Shown piece by piece: positions 43,969 through 53,015 of a stretch of 64,000 nucleotides of DNA; the stretch's first letter is position 1, and the number at the start of each line of letters is the position of its first letter. The stretch is taken from NCBI GenBank assembly GCA_016714745.1, contig JADKCG010000007.1:1-64000 (forward strand). The letters are read 5' to 3'. This DNA comes from Elusimicrobiota bacterium (GTDB lineage: Bacteria; Elusimicrobiota; Elusimicrobia; FEN-1173). The position numbers and the translations under genes were made by a program. Below the pieces are notes generated by a model. It made no database searches. It was not told where the DNA came from and worked only from the letters and a program-made list of their open reading frames with translations.

Positions 43969-44888
43969 GTCCGCCACATTCGCCGCAAAAAAGCGGCAAC
44001 AGCGGGACAACGACCTCCGTTTTTTCTGATGTTGCCCCGGGCGCGCGTCGATTTGGCGTGGTGGGCTGGCCCCTGGATTATTCTCTTTCTCCCGCCATGC
44101 ACAACGCGGCCATTTCATTTTTGGGGTTCAACGCGGCCTATCGCGCCCTGCGGGTTTCTCCGGACGAGTGGGAGGGGTTTGCTAAAAACGTCGATCTGGA
44201 CGGGTTTAATGTGACGATCCCTTACAAAGAAAAGGTTTTGGCATTGGCACAATCTTTGGCGGGAAACGTGGCCGTTTGTCGGGCCGCGAACACCCTGGTG
44301 AGACGGTCGGACGGTTGGGAGGCTCACAACACCGATGGGCCAGGTCTTTTGGAAGATTTGAGGGATCACGCGATGGCGTGGGAGGGAAAATCGGTTGTCC
44401 TCTTGGGCGCCGGCGGCGCCGCCCGGGCGGCGCTTTTCGCTTTGGGGCCCGGGGCGCGTTTTATCACCCTGGTGAACCGATCGTTGGACCGGGCCCTCGG
44501 TTTGGCAAAGGAATACGAGGAGGCGGGAGGAAAAGGGGAGGTGCGGGTCTTCCAGGACATTGAAACGTCCCTTCGCGGGGCGGACCTCCTGATCAATGCC
44601 ACTGCCGTGGGGCTTAAGGCCGGGGACCCCAGTCCCGTGCCCGAGCGATGTCTTCGTCAGGGTCTTTCCCTCTACGACATGATCTATCATCGTGAAACGG
44701 CCTTGGTCGCGGCCGCTCGCGCGACGGGAGCCAGGGCGGTGGGAGGCCTCGGAATGCTGGTCAACCAGGGCGCTCTGGGTTTTGAGCTCTGGTTTAAGGA
44801 CGATCTGAAAAAGGTAAAATGTGATCCTCGATTGTTAAGAAAAATCATGGGCGACGCCGCGCGCGCCGCCTTGAATAAAACGAGTTGA
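43965..44888 (+). CDS. aroE: Shikimate dehydrogenase
   Basis: Reduces 3-dehydroshikimate to shikimate with NADPH. About 307 residues with a GTG start overlapping the pmbA stop. The shikimate-binding site is YSLSPAMHNAA and FNVTIPYKEKVLALA (catalytic Lys), then a SDGWEAHNTDGPGLL segment. The Rossmann domain has VVLLGAGGAARAALFAL. The N-terminal 20-25 residues are low complexity and not conserved, so a later start cannot be excluded. First of four shikimate-pathway genes in a row. Confidence 0.93.
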   Translation: MSPPHSPQKSGNSGTTTSVFSDVAPGARRFGVVGWPLDYSLSPAMHNAAISFLGFNAAYRALRVSPDEWEGFAKNVDLDGFNVTIPYKEKVLALAQSLAGNVAVCRAANTLVRRSDGWEAHNTDGPGLLEDLRDHAMAWEGKSVVLLGAGGAARAALFALGPGARFITLVNRSLDRALGLAKEYEEAGGKGEVRVFQDIETSLRGADLLINATAVGLKAGDPSPVPERCLRQGLSLYDMIYHRETALVAAARATGARAVGGLGMLVNQGALGFELWFKDDLKKVKCDPRLLRKIMGDAARAALNKTS

Positions 44889-44899
44889 AGGAAAAACCC

Positions 44900-46063
44900 G
44901 TGATCCGATACGCCACCGCAGGAGAATCGCACGGCCCCAGCTTAACGGCCATATTAGAAGGCATTCCCGCCGGAGTCCCTGTCACCGAGGCCTATGTGAA
45001 CAAAGAACTCTCTCGCCGCCAGTACAGTTTTGGTCGCGGCGAACGTCTTCAATACATTGAGAAAGACACCGCGCGGATTCTTTCGGGCGTGCGCTGGGGG
45101 GAAACCTTGGGGTCGCCCATCACGTTCCAGATCGAGAACAAAGACTGGGAAAATTGGGAAAAAATCATGTCGGTTTCAGCCGAAGACCAACAGGAAAAAT
45201 TTCGGCTGACGCGGCCACGGCCGGGCCACGCGGACTTGGTGGGCGTTCTGAAGTTTGACCGGAAAGACACACGGGACATTTTGGAGCGGGCCTCCGCTCG
45301 GGAAACGGCCGCCCGCACCGCTGTGGGCGCCCTTTGCCGCCGACTGTTGGAAGAACTGGGGATCAAGATCTATTCGTGGGTCGAGGAAATTGGCGGCGTT
45401 GTCGCTCACACGGAGACGCTTTCCGTGGAGGACGCTTTTTCTCTGGCGGAAAAGTCGCCTGTCCGGTGCCCGGACAAAAAAGCGGAAGAAAAAATGATGG
45501 ACGCCATTAAAGACGCGAAAGCCAACGGCGATACGCTGGGCGGCGTCTACACCGTGGTGGCGACGGGCTGTCCGGTGGGGCTTGGCAATCATACGCAGTG
45601 GGACCTTAAGCTTGACGGTCGATTGGCCCAGGCGATCCTTTCGATCCAAGCGCATAAGGGCGTCGAGATGGGGCGCGGGTTCGATATGGCCAAACGAAAA
45701 GGCTCGGATCTGCACGACGAGATTCATTATAAAGAAGGTCGCGGGTTTTTCCGCGAAAGCAACAACGCCGGCGGGATCGAAGGCGGAATGTCCAACGGCG
45801 AACCCATCGTGGTCCGCGCCGCGGTGAAACCTTTGGCTTCACTGCGAAAACCACTTCGCTCTGTCAACATATTGACCAAAGCGGAAATGACGGCTGAAAT
45901 TGTGCGTTCCGACGTCTGTCCGGTCGCCAGCGCCGCCGTCATCGGGGAAGCCGTCACCGCGATCGCTCTCGCCCAGGCGGTGAAAGAGAAGTTTGGGTCG
46001 GATTCTCTGAGGGAAATGCAGGACCACCTCACCCGTTACAAGGAACATCTGCTCCGGTTTTAA
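44900..46063 (+). CDS. aroC: Chorismate synthase
   Basis: Converts EPSP to chorismate using reduced FMN. About 387 residues. IRYATAGESHGPSLTAILEGIPAGVPV, RRQYSFGRGER, LTRPRPGHADLVGVLKF and IEGGMSNGEPIVVRAAVKP are all family signatures. GTG 44900 follows AAGGA by about eight bases and gives a normal N terminus; TTG 44885 overlaps the aroE stop and would add five residues. The 137 bases after it hold only a C/T-rich stretch with a CCCTCTGCC/GGGAGAGGG inverted repeat. Confidence 0.95.
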   Translation: MIRYATAGESHGPSLTAILEGIPAGVPVTEAYVNKELSRRQYSFGRGERLQYIEKDTARILSGVRWGETLGSPITFQIENKDWENWEKIMSVSAEDQQEKFRLTRPRPGHADLVGVLKFDRKDTRDILERASARETAARTAVGALCRRLLEELGIKIYSWVEEIGGVVAHTETLSVEDAFSLAEKSPVRCPDKKAEEKMMDAIKDAKANGDTLGGVYTVVATGCPVGLGNHTQWDLKLDGRLAQAILSIQAHKGVEMGRGFDMAKRKGSDLHDEIHYKEGRGFFRESNNAGGIEGGMSNGEPIVVRAAVKPLASLRKPLRSVNILTKAEMTAEIVRSDVCPVASAAVIGEAVTAIALAQAVKEKFGSDSLREMQDHLTRYKEHLLRF

Positions 46064-46200
46064 ATGCACCCACGGTCAAAACAAAATCCCACCACCCCTC
46101 CTCCTTTTTCTCTGACCCTCTGCCTTGGGCGGGAGAGGGAAGGGGCCGTTCGTCGTGGCAGGCGGTAGAGGGTGGTCATTGGCAACGGGGGCTCTCTTTC

Positions 46201-46713
46201 ATGAACATTGTCCTCACAGGATTTATGGCGACGGGAAAGTCGGTGGTTGGGAAATTGCTTTCCCATCGGTTGGGGTATGCTTTTTTTGATACGGACGACA
46301 TGATTGAAAAACAAACGGGGCATACGATCGCTGACTTGTTCGCCAAAGGCGGGGAATCGGCTTTTCGGGATTTGGAAGCCCAGACCGTGGCGCTGGTGGC
46401 ACTCATGGATAAAGCGGTGATCGCCACGGGGGGGGGTGTGCCCCTGCGAAAAACCAACATGGATGAATTGGAGCGGAACGGCCGGGTTTTCCTACTCACC
46501 GCATCCCCGGACACCATTGTTCGTCGGCTGGACCTGGGGGCTGTTCCTCGTCCCCTGCTGGCCGGAACTAACCCCATGGATCGGGTGCGGGAACTTTTAA
46601 AAGAGCGAGAGAAAGCGTATGCCCGGTTTCATGAAACGATTGAAACGGACTCTCTGACGGATCAACAGGTGGCGGACAAAATTGCGGAGCGGGTTTTGAA
46701 GGGAGGAGGTTGA
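46201..46713 (+). CDS. aroK: Shikimate kinase
   Basis: Phosphorylates shikimate at O3. It is 170 residues. Walker A is GFMATGKSVVGK, the shikimate-binding DTDDMIEKQTGHTIADLFAKGGESAFRDLE and GGGVPLRKTNM follow, and the lid is VPRPLLAGTNPMDRV. It is followed with no gap by aroB, so it is probably translated together with it. Confidence 0.94.
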   Translation: MNIVLTGFMATGKSVVGKLLSHRLGYAFFDTDDMIEKQTGHTIADLFAKGGESAFRDLEAQTVALVALMDKAVIATGGGVPLRKTNMDELERNGRVFLLTASPDTIVRRLDLGAVPRPLLAGTNPMDRVRELLKEREKAYARFHETIETDSLTDQQVADKIAERVLKGGG

Positions 46714-47805
46714 GTGAACCGCAGTGTGCTGAAACTTTCAGCAGGCCGTAGCCACGATATCATCGTGGGTGCGCGGTTGGAAAATTTGGGCCGAGCCCTT
46801 TCTCACGTGGTCTCGGGACGGCGTGCGCTGGTGGTGAGCGCGAGCCCGATTGCTCGAAGGTATGCCCGTACCGTCCTGAAGGGACTGCGGAGCGCAGGTT
46901 TTGAAACGGCCCTCGGGCTCATGCCGGACGGGGAATCCCATAAAACGATGGCTGTCGTTCAACGGCTGTATCGCCACGCGCTTTCCGCTCAATTAGATCG
47001 ACGATCGATCTTGATCGCCTTGGGGGGCGGGGTGGTGGGCGATGTGGCCGGGTTTGTGGCGGCCACCTACATGCGGGGCATACCTTTCGTTCAATGCCCC
47101 ACCACGCTCTTGGCCATGGTGGACGCTTCCGTTGGGGGAAAAACGGGCGTTGATCTGCCTGAAGGAAAAAATTTAGTGGGGGCTTTTTGGCAACCGAAAT
47201 TGGTGTGGATGGACATGTTCACGCTGTCCACGTTGCCCGACCGTCAATGGCGCACGGGGATTGCCGAAATCATTAAGTATGGGATGATGGCGGATCGAGC
47301 CCTTTTTGAATTATTGGAGAATAACGATTTGGCTCGGTTAAAGAAATCCCCGAAATTTCTAGAAACGTTGGTGGCCCGCTCGGCGGCCATTAAAGCGCGT
47401 GTGGTGTCGAAAGACGAGCGTGAAACCACGGGACTTCGGGCCACGTTGAACCTGGGGCACACGTTCGCCCATGCCATTGAAACTGTTTCGGGATACAAAA
47501 CCTATACCCACGGCGAGGCGGTTGCCATTGGGTTGTGCGCCGCGGCGCGGTTGGGGGTGTGCGTGGGCACATTCCCGTTATCAGGGGTCCCCCGGGTCGA
47601 TGCGCTCGTGACCCGATGGGGGTTGTCCACCCGGGTCAAACGGGCGTTGTCCCGGCCCAAGATTCTCGCGGCCATGGCCCGAGATAAGAAATCCGTGAAT
47701 GGAGGGTTTCGGTTTGTCGTTCCTGTGGGAATTGGCCGGGCCAAAGTGGTGGCCCACGTGCCCCCGGACATCGTGGTTCGTATCTTAAAGGAGATCGGAC
47801 TGTGA
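46714..47805 (+). CDS. aroB: 3-dehydroquinate synthase
   Basis: NAD- and metal-dependent second enzyme of the shikimate pathway. It is 363 residues. GGGVVGDVAGFVAATYMRGIPFVQCPTTLLAMVDASVGGKTGVDLPEGKN covers the NAD and substrate sites, and LNLGHTFAHAIE carries metal-binding His. GTG 46714 follows GGAGGT closely. The aroK-aroB pair is widespread in bacteria. Overlaps the peptidase gene by four bases. Confidence 0.95.
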   Translation: MNRSVLKLSAGRSHDIIVGARLENLGRALSHVVSGRRALVVSASPIARRYARTVLKGLRSAGFETALGLMPDGESHKTMAVVQRLYRHALSAQLDRRSILIALGGGVVGDVAGFVAATYMRGIPFVQCPTTLLAMVDASVGGKTGVDLPEGKNLVGAFWQPKLVWMDMFTLSTLPDRQWRTGIAEIIKYGMMADRALFELLENNDLARLKKSPKFLETLVARSAAIKARVVSKDERETTGLRATLNLGHTFAHAIETVSGYKTYTHGEAVAIGLCAAARLGVCVGTFPLSGVPRVDALVTRWGLSTRVKRALSRPKILAAMARDKKSVNGGFRFVVPVGIGRAKVVAHVPPDIVVRILKEIGL

Positions 47806-48869
47806 GGATTCCAAAAGAAAGTCTTTCCCCGGCGATTTTTCGCGAACGGCGAGACCGGTTGGGCGGAGTGTTTGAGCGAAAAAAGTTAGACGCTTATTTT
47901 TTCTCAAGCGTGTCGGACCTCTATTATTTGACGGGATTTCATTCGGAAGGATTTTACGGGCTGGCGACGGCCAAAGACACCTGGCTGTTTGCTTCGGCCC
48001 TGTTGGCCGGACAGGTGAGGGAAAACGCGCCCGGCTGTCGGTTTGTTATCGGCAAACGCCTCTCGGTGGCGGTGGCCGACCTGGTTAAAAAACATCGCCT
48101 CAAACGCATTGGGTTCGACCCAGACCAATTGAACTTTCGTTTAGGGGACGTTCTGCGCAAAAAGGGGCTGGCCCCTCACCCCAATCCCCTGGAAGAGTTA
48201 CGCATTATCAAAGGGGAAGAAGAGCTGATCCGATTGCGAAAGGCCTGCCAAATAACGGCTCAGACCGTGGACTGGATCAAACCCCGCGTACGGGCCGGGA
48301 TGACGGAAAAAAGTTTAGCATGGGCCATTGAACGAGAGTTTGTTCGGCGGGGAGCCCATGGGGTGGGCTTTGACCTCATTGCCGCGGTGGGGGCGAATAC
48401 CTCGCTTCCTCATCACATTCCGGGAGAGACGCCTTTGAAACCCAACAGCCCCGTCCTGTTCGACATTGGATGCCGCGTCGGGGCTTACCGGTCTGACTTG
48501 ACCCGTTCCTTCTTTTTCGGTAAAATCACATCGAATTATCGACGGGTTTATCGTGTTGTGGAGTCCGCTCAGCGGGCGGGGATCGAGACAGTTCGCCCCG
48601 GCGTGACCGGGGGACAGGTTGACGCCGCCACGCGGGGCGTTATCACCAAAGCGGGTTATGGCCGCACATTTGTTCACAGCACGGGCCACGGGGTGGGCAT
48701 CGATATTCACGAACCTCCCTGGATTCGGCCAAAGAGTTCCGATGTCCTCGCGCCCAATATGATCCTGACGGTGGAACCCGGGATATATTTGGCCGGCCGG
48801 TTTGGGGTCCGGATTGAGGACACCCTTCGAGTGACAGCCGATGGGCACGAGAGGCTCACCCGGCCATAG
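47802..48869 (+). CDS. pepP: Xaa-Pro aminopeptidase-like M24B metallopeptidase
   Basis: Cytosolic aminopeptidase of the creatinase fold, about 355 residues. An N-terminal creatinase-like domain is followed by the pita-bread domain with all five metal ligands visible: LFDIGCRVG (Asp), YRSDLTRSFFF (Asp), STGHGVGIDIHEPP (His), TVEPGIY (Glu) and VRIEDTLRV (Glu). The GTG start overlaps the aroB stop. It commonly precedes efp, as it does here with a 164-base gap. Confidence 0.9.
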   Translation: MRIPKESLSPAIFRERRDRLGGVFERKKLDAYFFSSVSDLYYLTGFHSEGFYGLATAKDTWLFASALLAGQVRENAPGCRFVIGKRLSVAVADLVKKHRLKRIGFDPDQLNFRLGDVLRKKGLAPHPNPLEELRIIKGEEELIRLRKACQITAQTVDWIKPRVRAGMTEKSLAWAIEREFVRRGAHGVGFDLIAAVGANTSLPHHIPGETPLKPNSPVLFDIGCRVGAYRSDLTRSFFFGKITSNYRRVYRVVESAQRAGIETVRPGVTGGQVDAATRGVITKAGYGRTFVHSTGHGVGIDIHEPPWIRPKSSDVLAPNMILTVEPGIYLAGRFGVRIEDTLRVTADGHERLTRP

Positions 48870-49033
48870 GTAAGCAGACCCGGTTTTTGATCCATCAACT
48901 TTTTATCGGGATTTCAGTTTTGTCTCTGGATATCGGTTAATCCCATACCGGAATGACGAAGTGTGGCTGTCGAAGTGGGTGAACCCCCCAGCGGGGAGAA
49001 GGTCGTGTTTATTCATCTTTAGAGGAGCGGTTT

Positions 49034-49591
49034 ATGATCAACACATCGGATATGGGGAACGGCACCGTTTTTGAACATGAAGGGGCGGTGTATCAAATTG
49101 TTTGGTTTCAACACCATAAACCCGGCAAAGGCGGGGCTATGTTGCGAGTGAAGATTCGCAATGTCCGCACCGGATCAACCATTGAACGGACTTTTAAGTC
49201 GGGCGAGCGGTTTGAGGAACTTTCTTTGGCGCGCAAACCCATGCAGTTTCTTTACGCTGAAGGCGAAAATTTCGCTTTTATGGACCCTAAAACGTTCGAC
49301 CAAATTTCCGTGTCGCGGGAGAAATTAGGAGATTCTGCTCGATTTTTGACGGAAAACATGGAAGTGCAGGCTTTGTATCTGGAAGAAGAATTTTTGGGTA
49401 TAGAACTGCCCACCAGCGTCGCGCTGAAAGTGCTCAGCACGGTTCCGGGAATCAAAGGAGACTCTGTGTCAAACATGGTGAAACCCGCGACCCTTGAAAA
49501 CGATATTGAGATCATGGTTCCCCTGTTCATTAAAGAGGGGGAAGCCATTATGGTGGATACCCGTTCCAGCGAGTATCTCAGCCGAGTATGA
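49034..49591 (+). CDS. efp: Elongation factor P
   Basis: Rescues ribosomes stalled at polyproline. It is 185 residues with three beta-barrel domains. The tip loop HHKPGKGGAMLRVKIRN carries a Lys at residue 32 (KPGKGGA), the residue usually modified by EpmA or an equivalent. The C terminus (GDSVSNMVKPATLENDIEIMVPLFIKEGEAIMVDTRSSEYLSRV) is the OB-fold III signature. AGAGGAG lies eight bases upstream of ATG. The polyproline tail of LptE and similar proteins would be among its clients. Overlaps accB by four bases. Confidence 0.97.
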   Translation: MINTSDMGNGTVFEHEGAVYQIVWFQHHKPGKGGAMLRVKIRNVRTGSTIERTFKSGERFEELSLARKPMQFLYAEGENFAFMDPKTFDQISVSREKLGDSARFLTENMEVQALYLEEEFLGIELPTSVALKVLSTVPGIKGDSVSNMVKPATLENDIEIMVPLFIKEGEAIMVDTRSSEYLSRV

Positions 49592-50034
49592 AGCCCCGGA
49601 CGAACGGCGAATCGGCGTCGCCCACTTTAGAAGAGTTGTTGAATTTCGCGACGGAGGCGGCCCTGTCCGAAGTGGTTTGGGAAAAAGACGGGCGGCGCAT
49701 CGCTTTTAAACGGCCGCTTGCCCCACTGGTCACTCTCGCGGCCAGCGCGGTCGAGGCCCCAACGCCCACTCTTTCCCCCGATTCCAACCACCATATGGTG
49801 AAGTCCCCCATGGTCGGAACCTTTCTTCGCGCGCCCAAAGGGCGGCCGCCCCTGGTGATCGAGGGCGATGAGGTGGTCGTCGGCCACCGGCTTGGAATTG
49901 TGGAAGCAATGCAGGTGCCGAAGGATGTGATTTCGACGGTCAAAGGTCGGGTCCTTCGGGTCATGGTGGAGAACGGCCGGCCGGTGGAATATGGACAGCC
50001 GATCGTTGAAATTGATGTGATCGAGGGGGCCTGA
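49588..50034 (+). CDS. accB: Biotin carboxyl carrier protein of acetyl-CoA carboxylase (biotin-site Lys replaced by Gln)
   Basis: Carries carboxybiotin between AccC and the carboxyltransferase in fatty acid synthesis. It is 148 residues: N-terminal helix, Ala/Pro-rich linker (residues 45-65) and a biotinyl domain. The usual biotinylation motif EAMKM/EAMKV reads VEAMQVPKDV here. The Lys codon position (49912-49914) is CAG, one base away from AAG. All surrounding positions fit the family (SPMVGTFLRAP, VKGRVLRVMVENGRPVEYGQPIVEID). Lys absence would make it inactive unless the base is wrong. Co-transcribed with efp and accC. Confidence 0.88.
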   Translation: MKPRTNGESASPTLEELLNFATEAALSEVVWEKDGRRIAFKRPLAPLVTLAASAVEAPTPTLSPDSNHHMVKSPMVGTFLRAPKGRPPLVIEGDEVVVGHRLGIVEAMQVPKDVISTVKGRVLRVMVENGRPVEYGQPIVEIDVIEGA

Positions 50035-51411
50035 TGTTTAAGAAAATTTTAATTGCCAACCGTGGGGAGATCGCTGTGCGCGTGGTTCGCGCCTGCCGGG
50101 AACTGGGTATCCGCACTGTCGCGGTTCATTCCGACATCGATCGGGAATCTCTGCACGTACGTTTCGCGGACGAATCCGTCTGTATCGGTCCCGGTCCCGC
50201 GGTTGAGAGTTATTTAAATATTCCGGCGATTATTTCCGCCGCTGAAATCACGGGGGCGGACGCCATTCATCCCGGGTATGGGTTCCTGTCGGAAAATACG
50301 CATTTCGCCGAGGTTTGCGAAAGTTGCCACATTACCTTCATCGGTCCGTCCAAAGACGCCATTCGCAAAATGGGCGACAAAGCCGAAGCGCGTAAAATTA
50401 TGGGCGATTACGGTGTCCCGATTATCCCCGGCACCAAGGGGTGCATCGACGTCAACGATAAAGATCTTCACAAAATCGCAAAAAAAATTGGCTATCCCAT
50501 TCTCGTCAAGGCCAAGGCCGGCGGGGGAGGGAAAGGCATGCGGGTGGTTCAGGAGGCGGGGTCCCTGAAAGACCAGATTGTGGCCGCGACCACGGAAGCC
50601 AAGGCGGCGTTCGGCAACGGCGAAGTCTATTTGGAGCGCTATCTCACCGCGCCTCGACACATCGAGGTTCAGATCATTGGCGACAAAAACGGAAATGTCG
50701 TGAGTTTCCCGGAACGGGACTGTTCGGTTCAACGGCGCCACCAGAAACTGATTGAAGAGTCGCCGTCTTCGTCTATTTCTGAAAGCGTTCGAAAAAAAAT
50801 GGGAAAGGCGGCCCGTCTCGCGGCCAAGGCGGTCAAATACCACACCGTGGGCACTGTTGAATTTCTCTATGACAAAAAAGCCGATGATTTCTTTTTCATT
50901 GAAATGAATACCCGGATCCAAGTGGAACATCCCGTCACCGAAATGGTCACGGGAGTGGATTTGATAAAAGAGCAGATCCGCACCGCGGCGGGAGAGAAAA
51001 TCCCTTTCTCCTCAGACGACGTTCAAATCCGCCACCACGCGATGGAATGCCGCATTAACGCCGGAAGACCCCGATCGGAATTTTATGCCGTCGCCCGGAA
51101 AAATCACACAATTAATTCTTCCCGGCGGGCCCGGGGTGAGAGTGGACACCCATATCTATCAGGGCTATACCATCCCGGCCTATTATGACAGCTTAATGGC
51201 CAAACTCATTGTGGCCACACGCTACGGCGCGGGCGGCGGGCGCGAACACACCATCCGACGCATGGCTCGGGCGTTAAGCGAGTTTACGGTGGACGGCGTG
51301 AAGACCACCATCCCGTTTCATCGGGACGTCATGGCCCACGAAGCCTTCATGAGCGGCGACGTGACCACCGATTTCATCGAAAAGCATTTGGCGCTTCAAC
51401 CCGCGCACTGA
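50034..51411 (+). CDS. accC: Biotin carboxylase subunit of acetyl-CoA carboxylase (apparent frameshift)
   Basis: Carboxylates biotin on AccB with ATP and bicarbonate. ATP-grasp fold, about 458 residues. FKKILIANRGEIAVRVVRACRELG, the KAKAGGGGKGMRVV P-loop-like ATP site, and EMNTRIQVEHPVTEMVTG are clear. At 51063-51064 one G too many changes the frame after INA; without it the sequence continues INAEDPDRNFMPSPGKITQLILPGGPGVRVDT to the normal C terminus at 51411. The start overlaps the accB stop. The accB-accC order is standard. Confidence 0.94.
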
Positions 51412-51415
51412 TGTC

Positions 51416-52024
51416 ATGAGCGAGGGAGCTCGGTATCAGGAATTCATTAAAGCTCAACTGAAAGAGTCGTCCGACAATCTGCGCCTTTTGGCCGACGCCG
51501 CCCCCGCCATTGGAAAGGCCGCCCGGTTGTTGGTGGACGCCCTTCAAAACAAAAAGAAGGTGGTGGCTTTTGGCAACGGGGGATTCGCGGCCGACGCTCA
51601 GCATTTAACGGCGGAACTGTCGGGACGGTTTGAGAAAAACCGCCCGGCTCTTCCGGCGGTGGCGCTCACCACGAACAGTTCCGCTCTCACCGCCATTGCC
51701 AACGACTATTCCTACAAAGAAATCTTTTCTCGTCAGTTAGAGAACTTTATCCACGCGGGAGACGTGGTGGTGGCGATTTCGACTTCTGGAAATTCCGAAA
51801 ATGTGTTGGAAGGCGCCCGAGAAGCGAAGAAAGCCGGGGCGGTGGTGATCGCCTGGACCGGCCAGGGCGGGGGGAAACTGAAGGCGTTGGCGGATGTGTG
51901 TCTGGAAGTTCCATCCCGCCGAACGTCGCGGATTCAAGAGGGGCACTTGGCCCTCCTTCACACGCTTTGCGGCATTATTGAAGACGAGTTGTACCCGACA
52001 GTCGGAAAGGCGAGTGGGTATTAA
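51416..52024 (+). CDS. gmhA: Phosphoheptose isomerase
   Basis: Isomerises sedoheptulose-7-phosphate to manno-heptose-7-phosphate for LPS core. It is 202 residues with a SIS domain. VVAFGNGGFAADAQHLTAELSGRF is the motif region; the usual motif reads GNGGSAADAQH, so the Ser of the phosphate-binding loop is Phe here (TTC versus TCC, one base). ISTSGNSENVLEGAREAKKAG and the C-terminal VQEGHL/HLALLHTLCGIIE are conserved. A heptose adenylyltransferase gene follows beyond a repeat pair, consistent with heptose synthesis. Confidence 0.9.
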   Translation: MSEGARYQEFIKAQLKESSDNLRLLADAAPAIGKAARLLVDALQNKKKVVAFGNGGFAADAQHLTAELSGRFEKNRPALPAVALTTNSSALTAIANDYSYKEIFSRQLENFIHAGDVVVAISTSGNSENVLEGAREAKKAGAVVIAWTGQGGGKLKALADVCLEVPSRRTSRIQEGHLALLHTLCGIIEDELYPTVGKASGY

Positions 52025-52041
52025 CGCGAACGGTGGCATTT

Positions 52042-52107
52042 GGAGCGCGGGCGTCTCGCCCGCAATTGTTTTGTTTGATCAGCCTGCGGGCGGGACGCCC
52101 GCGCTCC
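52042..52107. repeat. Paired inverted REP-like palindromes (family B)
   Basis: GGAGCGCGGGCGTCTCGCCC with GCA (52042-52064) is the reverse complement, with one mismatch, of TGCGGGCGGGACGCCCGCGC with TCC (52085-52107). The two arms are separated by AT-rich TTGTTTTGTTTGATC. It fills the space between gmhA and the heptose adenylyltransferase gene. Confidence 0.8.
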
Positions 52108-52117
52108 CAGGGAAATC

Positions 52118-52606
52118 TTGAACAAAAGAAACGTTTTTTCTTCTCCCTCACTGGCGAAAGTTTTAAAGTCTTGCCGCCATGGAAAAACCGTTGTTTTCAC
52201 CAACGGCTGTTTTGACCTGGTTCACGCGGGCCATTTAAAGGTTTTGGAATGGGCCAAACGCCAAGGCGACCTTTTGGTGGTGGGGCTTAATTCAGACGCC
52301 TCTGTTCGGAAGTTGAAAGGGCCCCGTCGCCCGATTTTGCCGTTGGCAGACCGCGCCGCGCTTTTGGCGGCGCTTAAACCGGTGGATTTTGTCACTTCGT
52401 TTTCAGAAGAGACGCCCCAGCGATTGATTCGTCTCCTCCGCCCAGACATCTTGGTTAAAGGCGGGGATTGGGCCGCGGATTCGATTGTGGGCCGTGAATT
52501 CGTCAAGAAAGTCGTGCGCGTCCCGCTCATGAAGGGACGATCTACAACGGGTATTATCTCCACCATCGCTAAACGGTATGGCGCTCCCCCGTCAAAGAAA
52601 AAGTAA
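52118..52606 (+). CDS. hldE: D-glycero-beta-D-manno-heptose 1-phosphate adenylyltransferase (HldE C-domain type)
   Basis: Makes ADP-heptose from heptose-1-phosphate, with ATP. It is 162 residues, only the nucleotidyltransferase domain (no ribokinase domain), as in two-gene HldA/HldC systems. TNGCFDLVHAGHLKVLEWAK carries the HxGH motif, GLNSDASVRKLKG and RPILPLADRAALLAAL follow, then PDILVKGGDW and STTGII. The start is TTG 52118, after a REP pair that follows gmhA. The separate heptose-7-phosphate kinase is not in the window. Confidence 0.88.
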   Translation: MNKRNVFSSPSLAKVLKSCRHGKTVVFTNGCFDLVHAGHLKVLEWAKRQGDLLVVGLNSDASVRKLKGPRRPILPLADRAALLAALKPVDFVTSFSEETPQRLIRLLRPDILVKGGDWAADSIVGREFVKKVVRVPLMKGRSTTGIISTIAKRYGAPPSKKK

Positions 52607-53015
52607 GCCGGCGGGGGGGGCGGACCTTTTTCGTGTGCTTGACGCGAACCTCAATCGGGCCCGGGAAGGTCTTCGGGTGTTGGAGGATACCGCTCGCTTT
52701 GTTTGGGAGGACCAGTCGCTTTTTAAGTCGTTGCGGCAGTGCCGCCACGAATTGGACCGCGCCACACGCTCGGCCTATCCGAATTTAGTCGGCGGGCGGG
52801 AAAGCGCGGCGGACATGGGGCGGCGCATGGAGGAAGGGACATCCCGCGATTGGCCGGGTTTGGTGGCCGCCAATTTCCGCCGGGTGCAAGAAGCACTCCG
52901 GGTGCTTGAAGAATATGGAAAAGTTTTTTCAATTGGTGCGGTGTCTCGCTTTAAAGCGGTGCGATTTCGGATATATTCGGACGAAAAAAAAGCGCTGGCT
53001 CATTTGGAGAATTGA
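52578..53015 (+). CDS. thiD2: ThiD2-like hydroxymethylpyrimidine phosphate kinase
   Basis: 145 residues resembling the ThiD2 domain, which is fused to the N terminus of ThiE in cyanobacteria and other bacteria and phosphorylates HMP-phosphate. Characteristic helical motifs: FRVLDANLNRAREGLRVLEDTARFVWED, ESAADMGRRMEEGTSR, and NFRRVQEALRVLEEYGKV. It is stand-alone here but directly followed by thiE with a 1-base TGATG overlap, then thiC. It overlaps the end of hldE by 29 bases. The function is inferred from the family and from the thiamine context. Confidence 0.8.
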   Translation: MALPRQRKSKPAGGADLFRVLDANLNRAREGLRVLEDTARFVWEDQSLFKSLRQCRHELDRATRSAYPNLVGGRESAADMGRRMEEGTSRDWPGLVAANFRRVQEALRVLEEYGKVFSIGAVSRFKAVRFRIYSDEKKALAHLEN

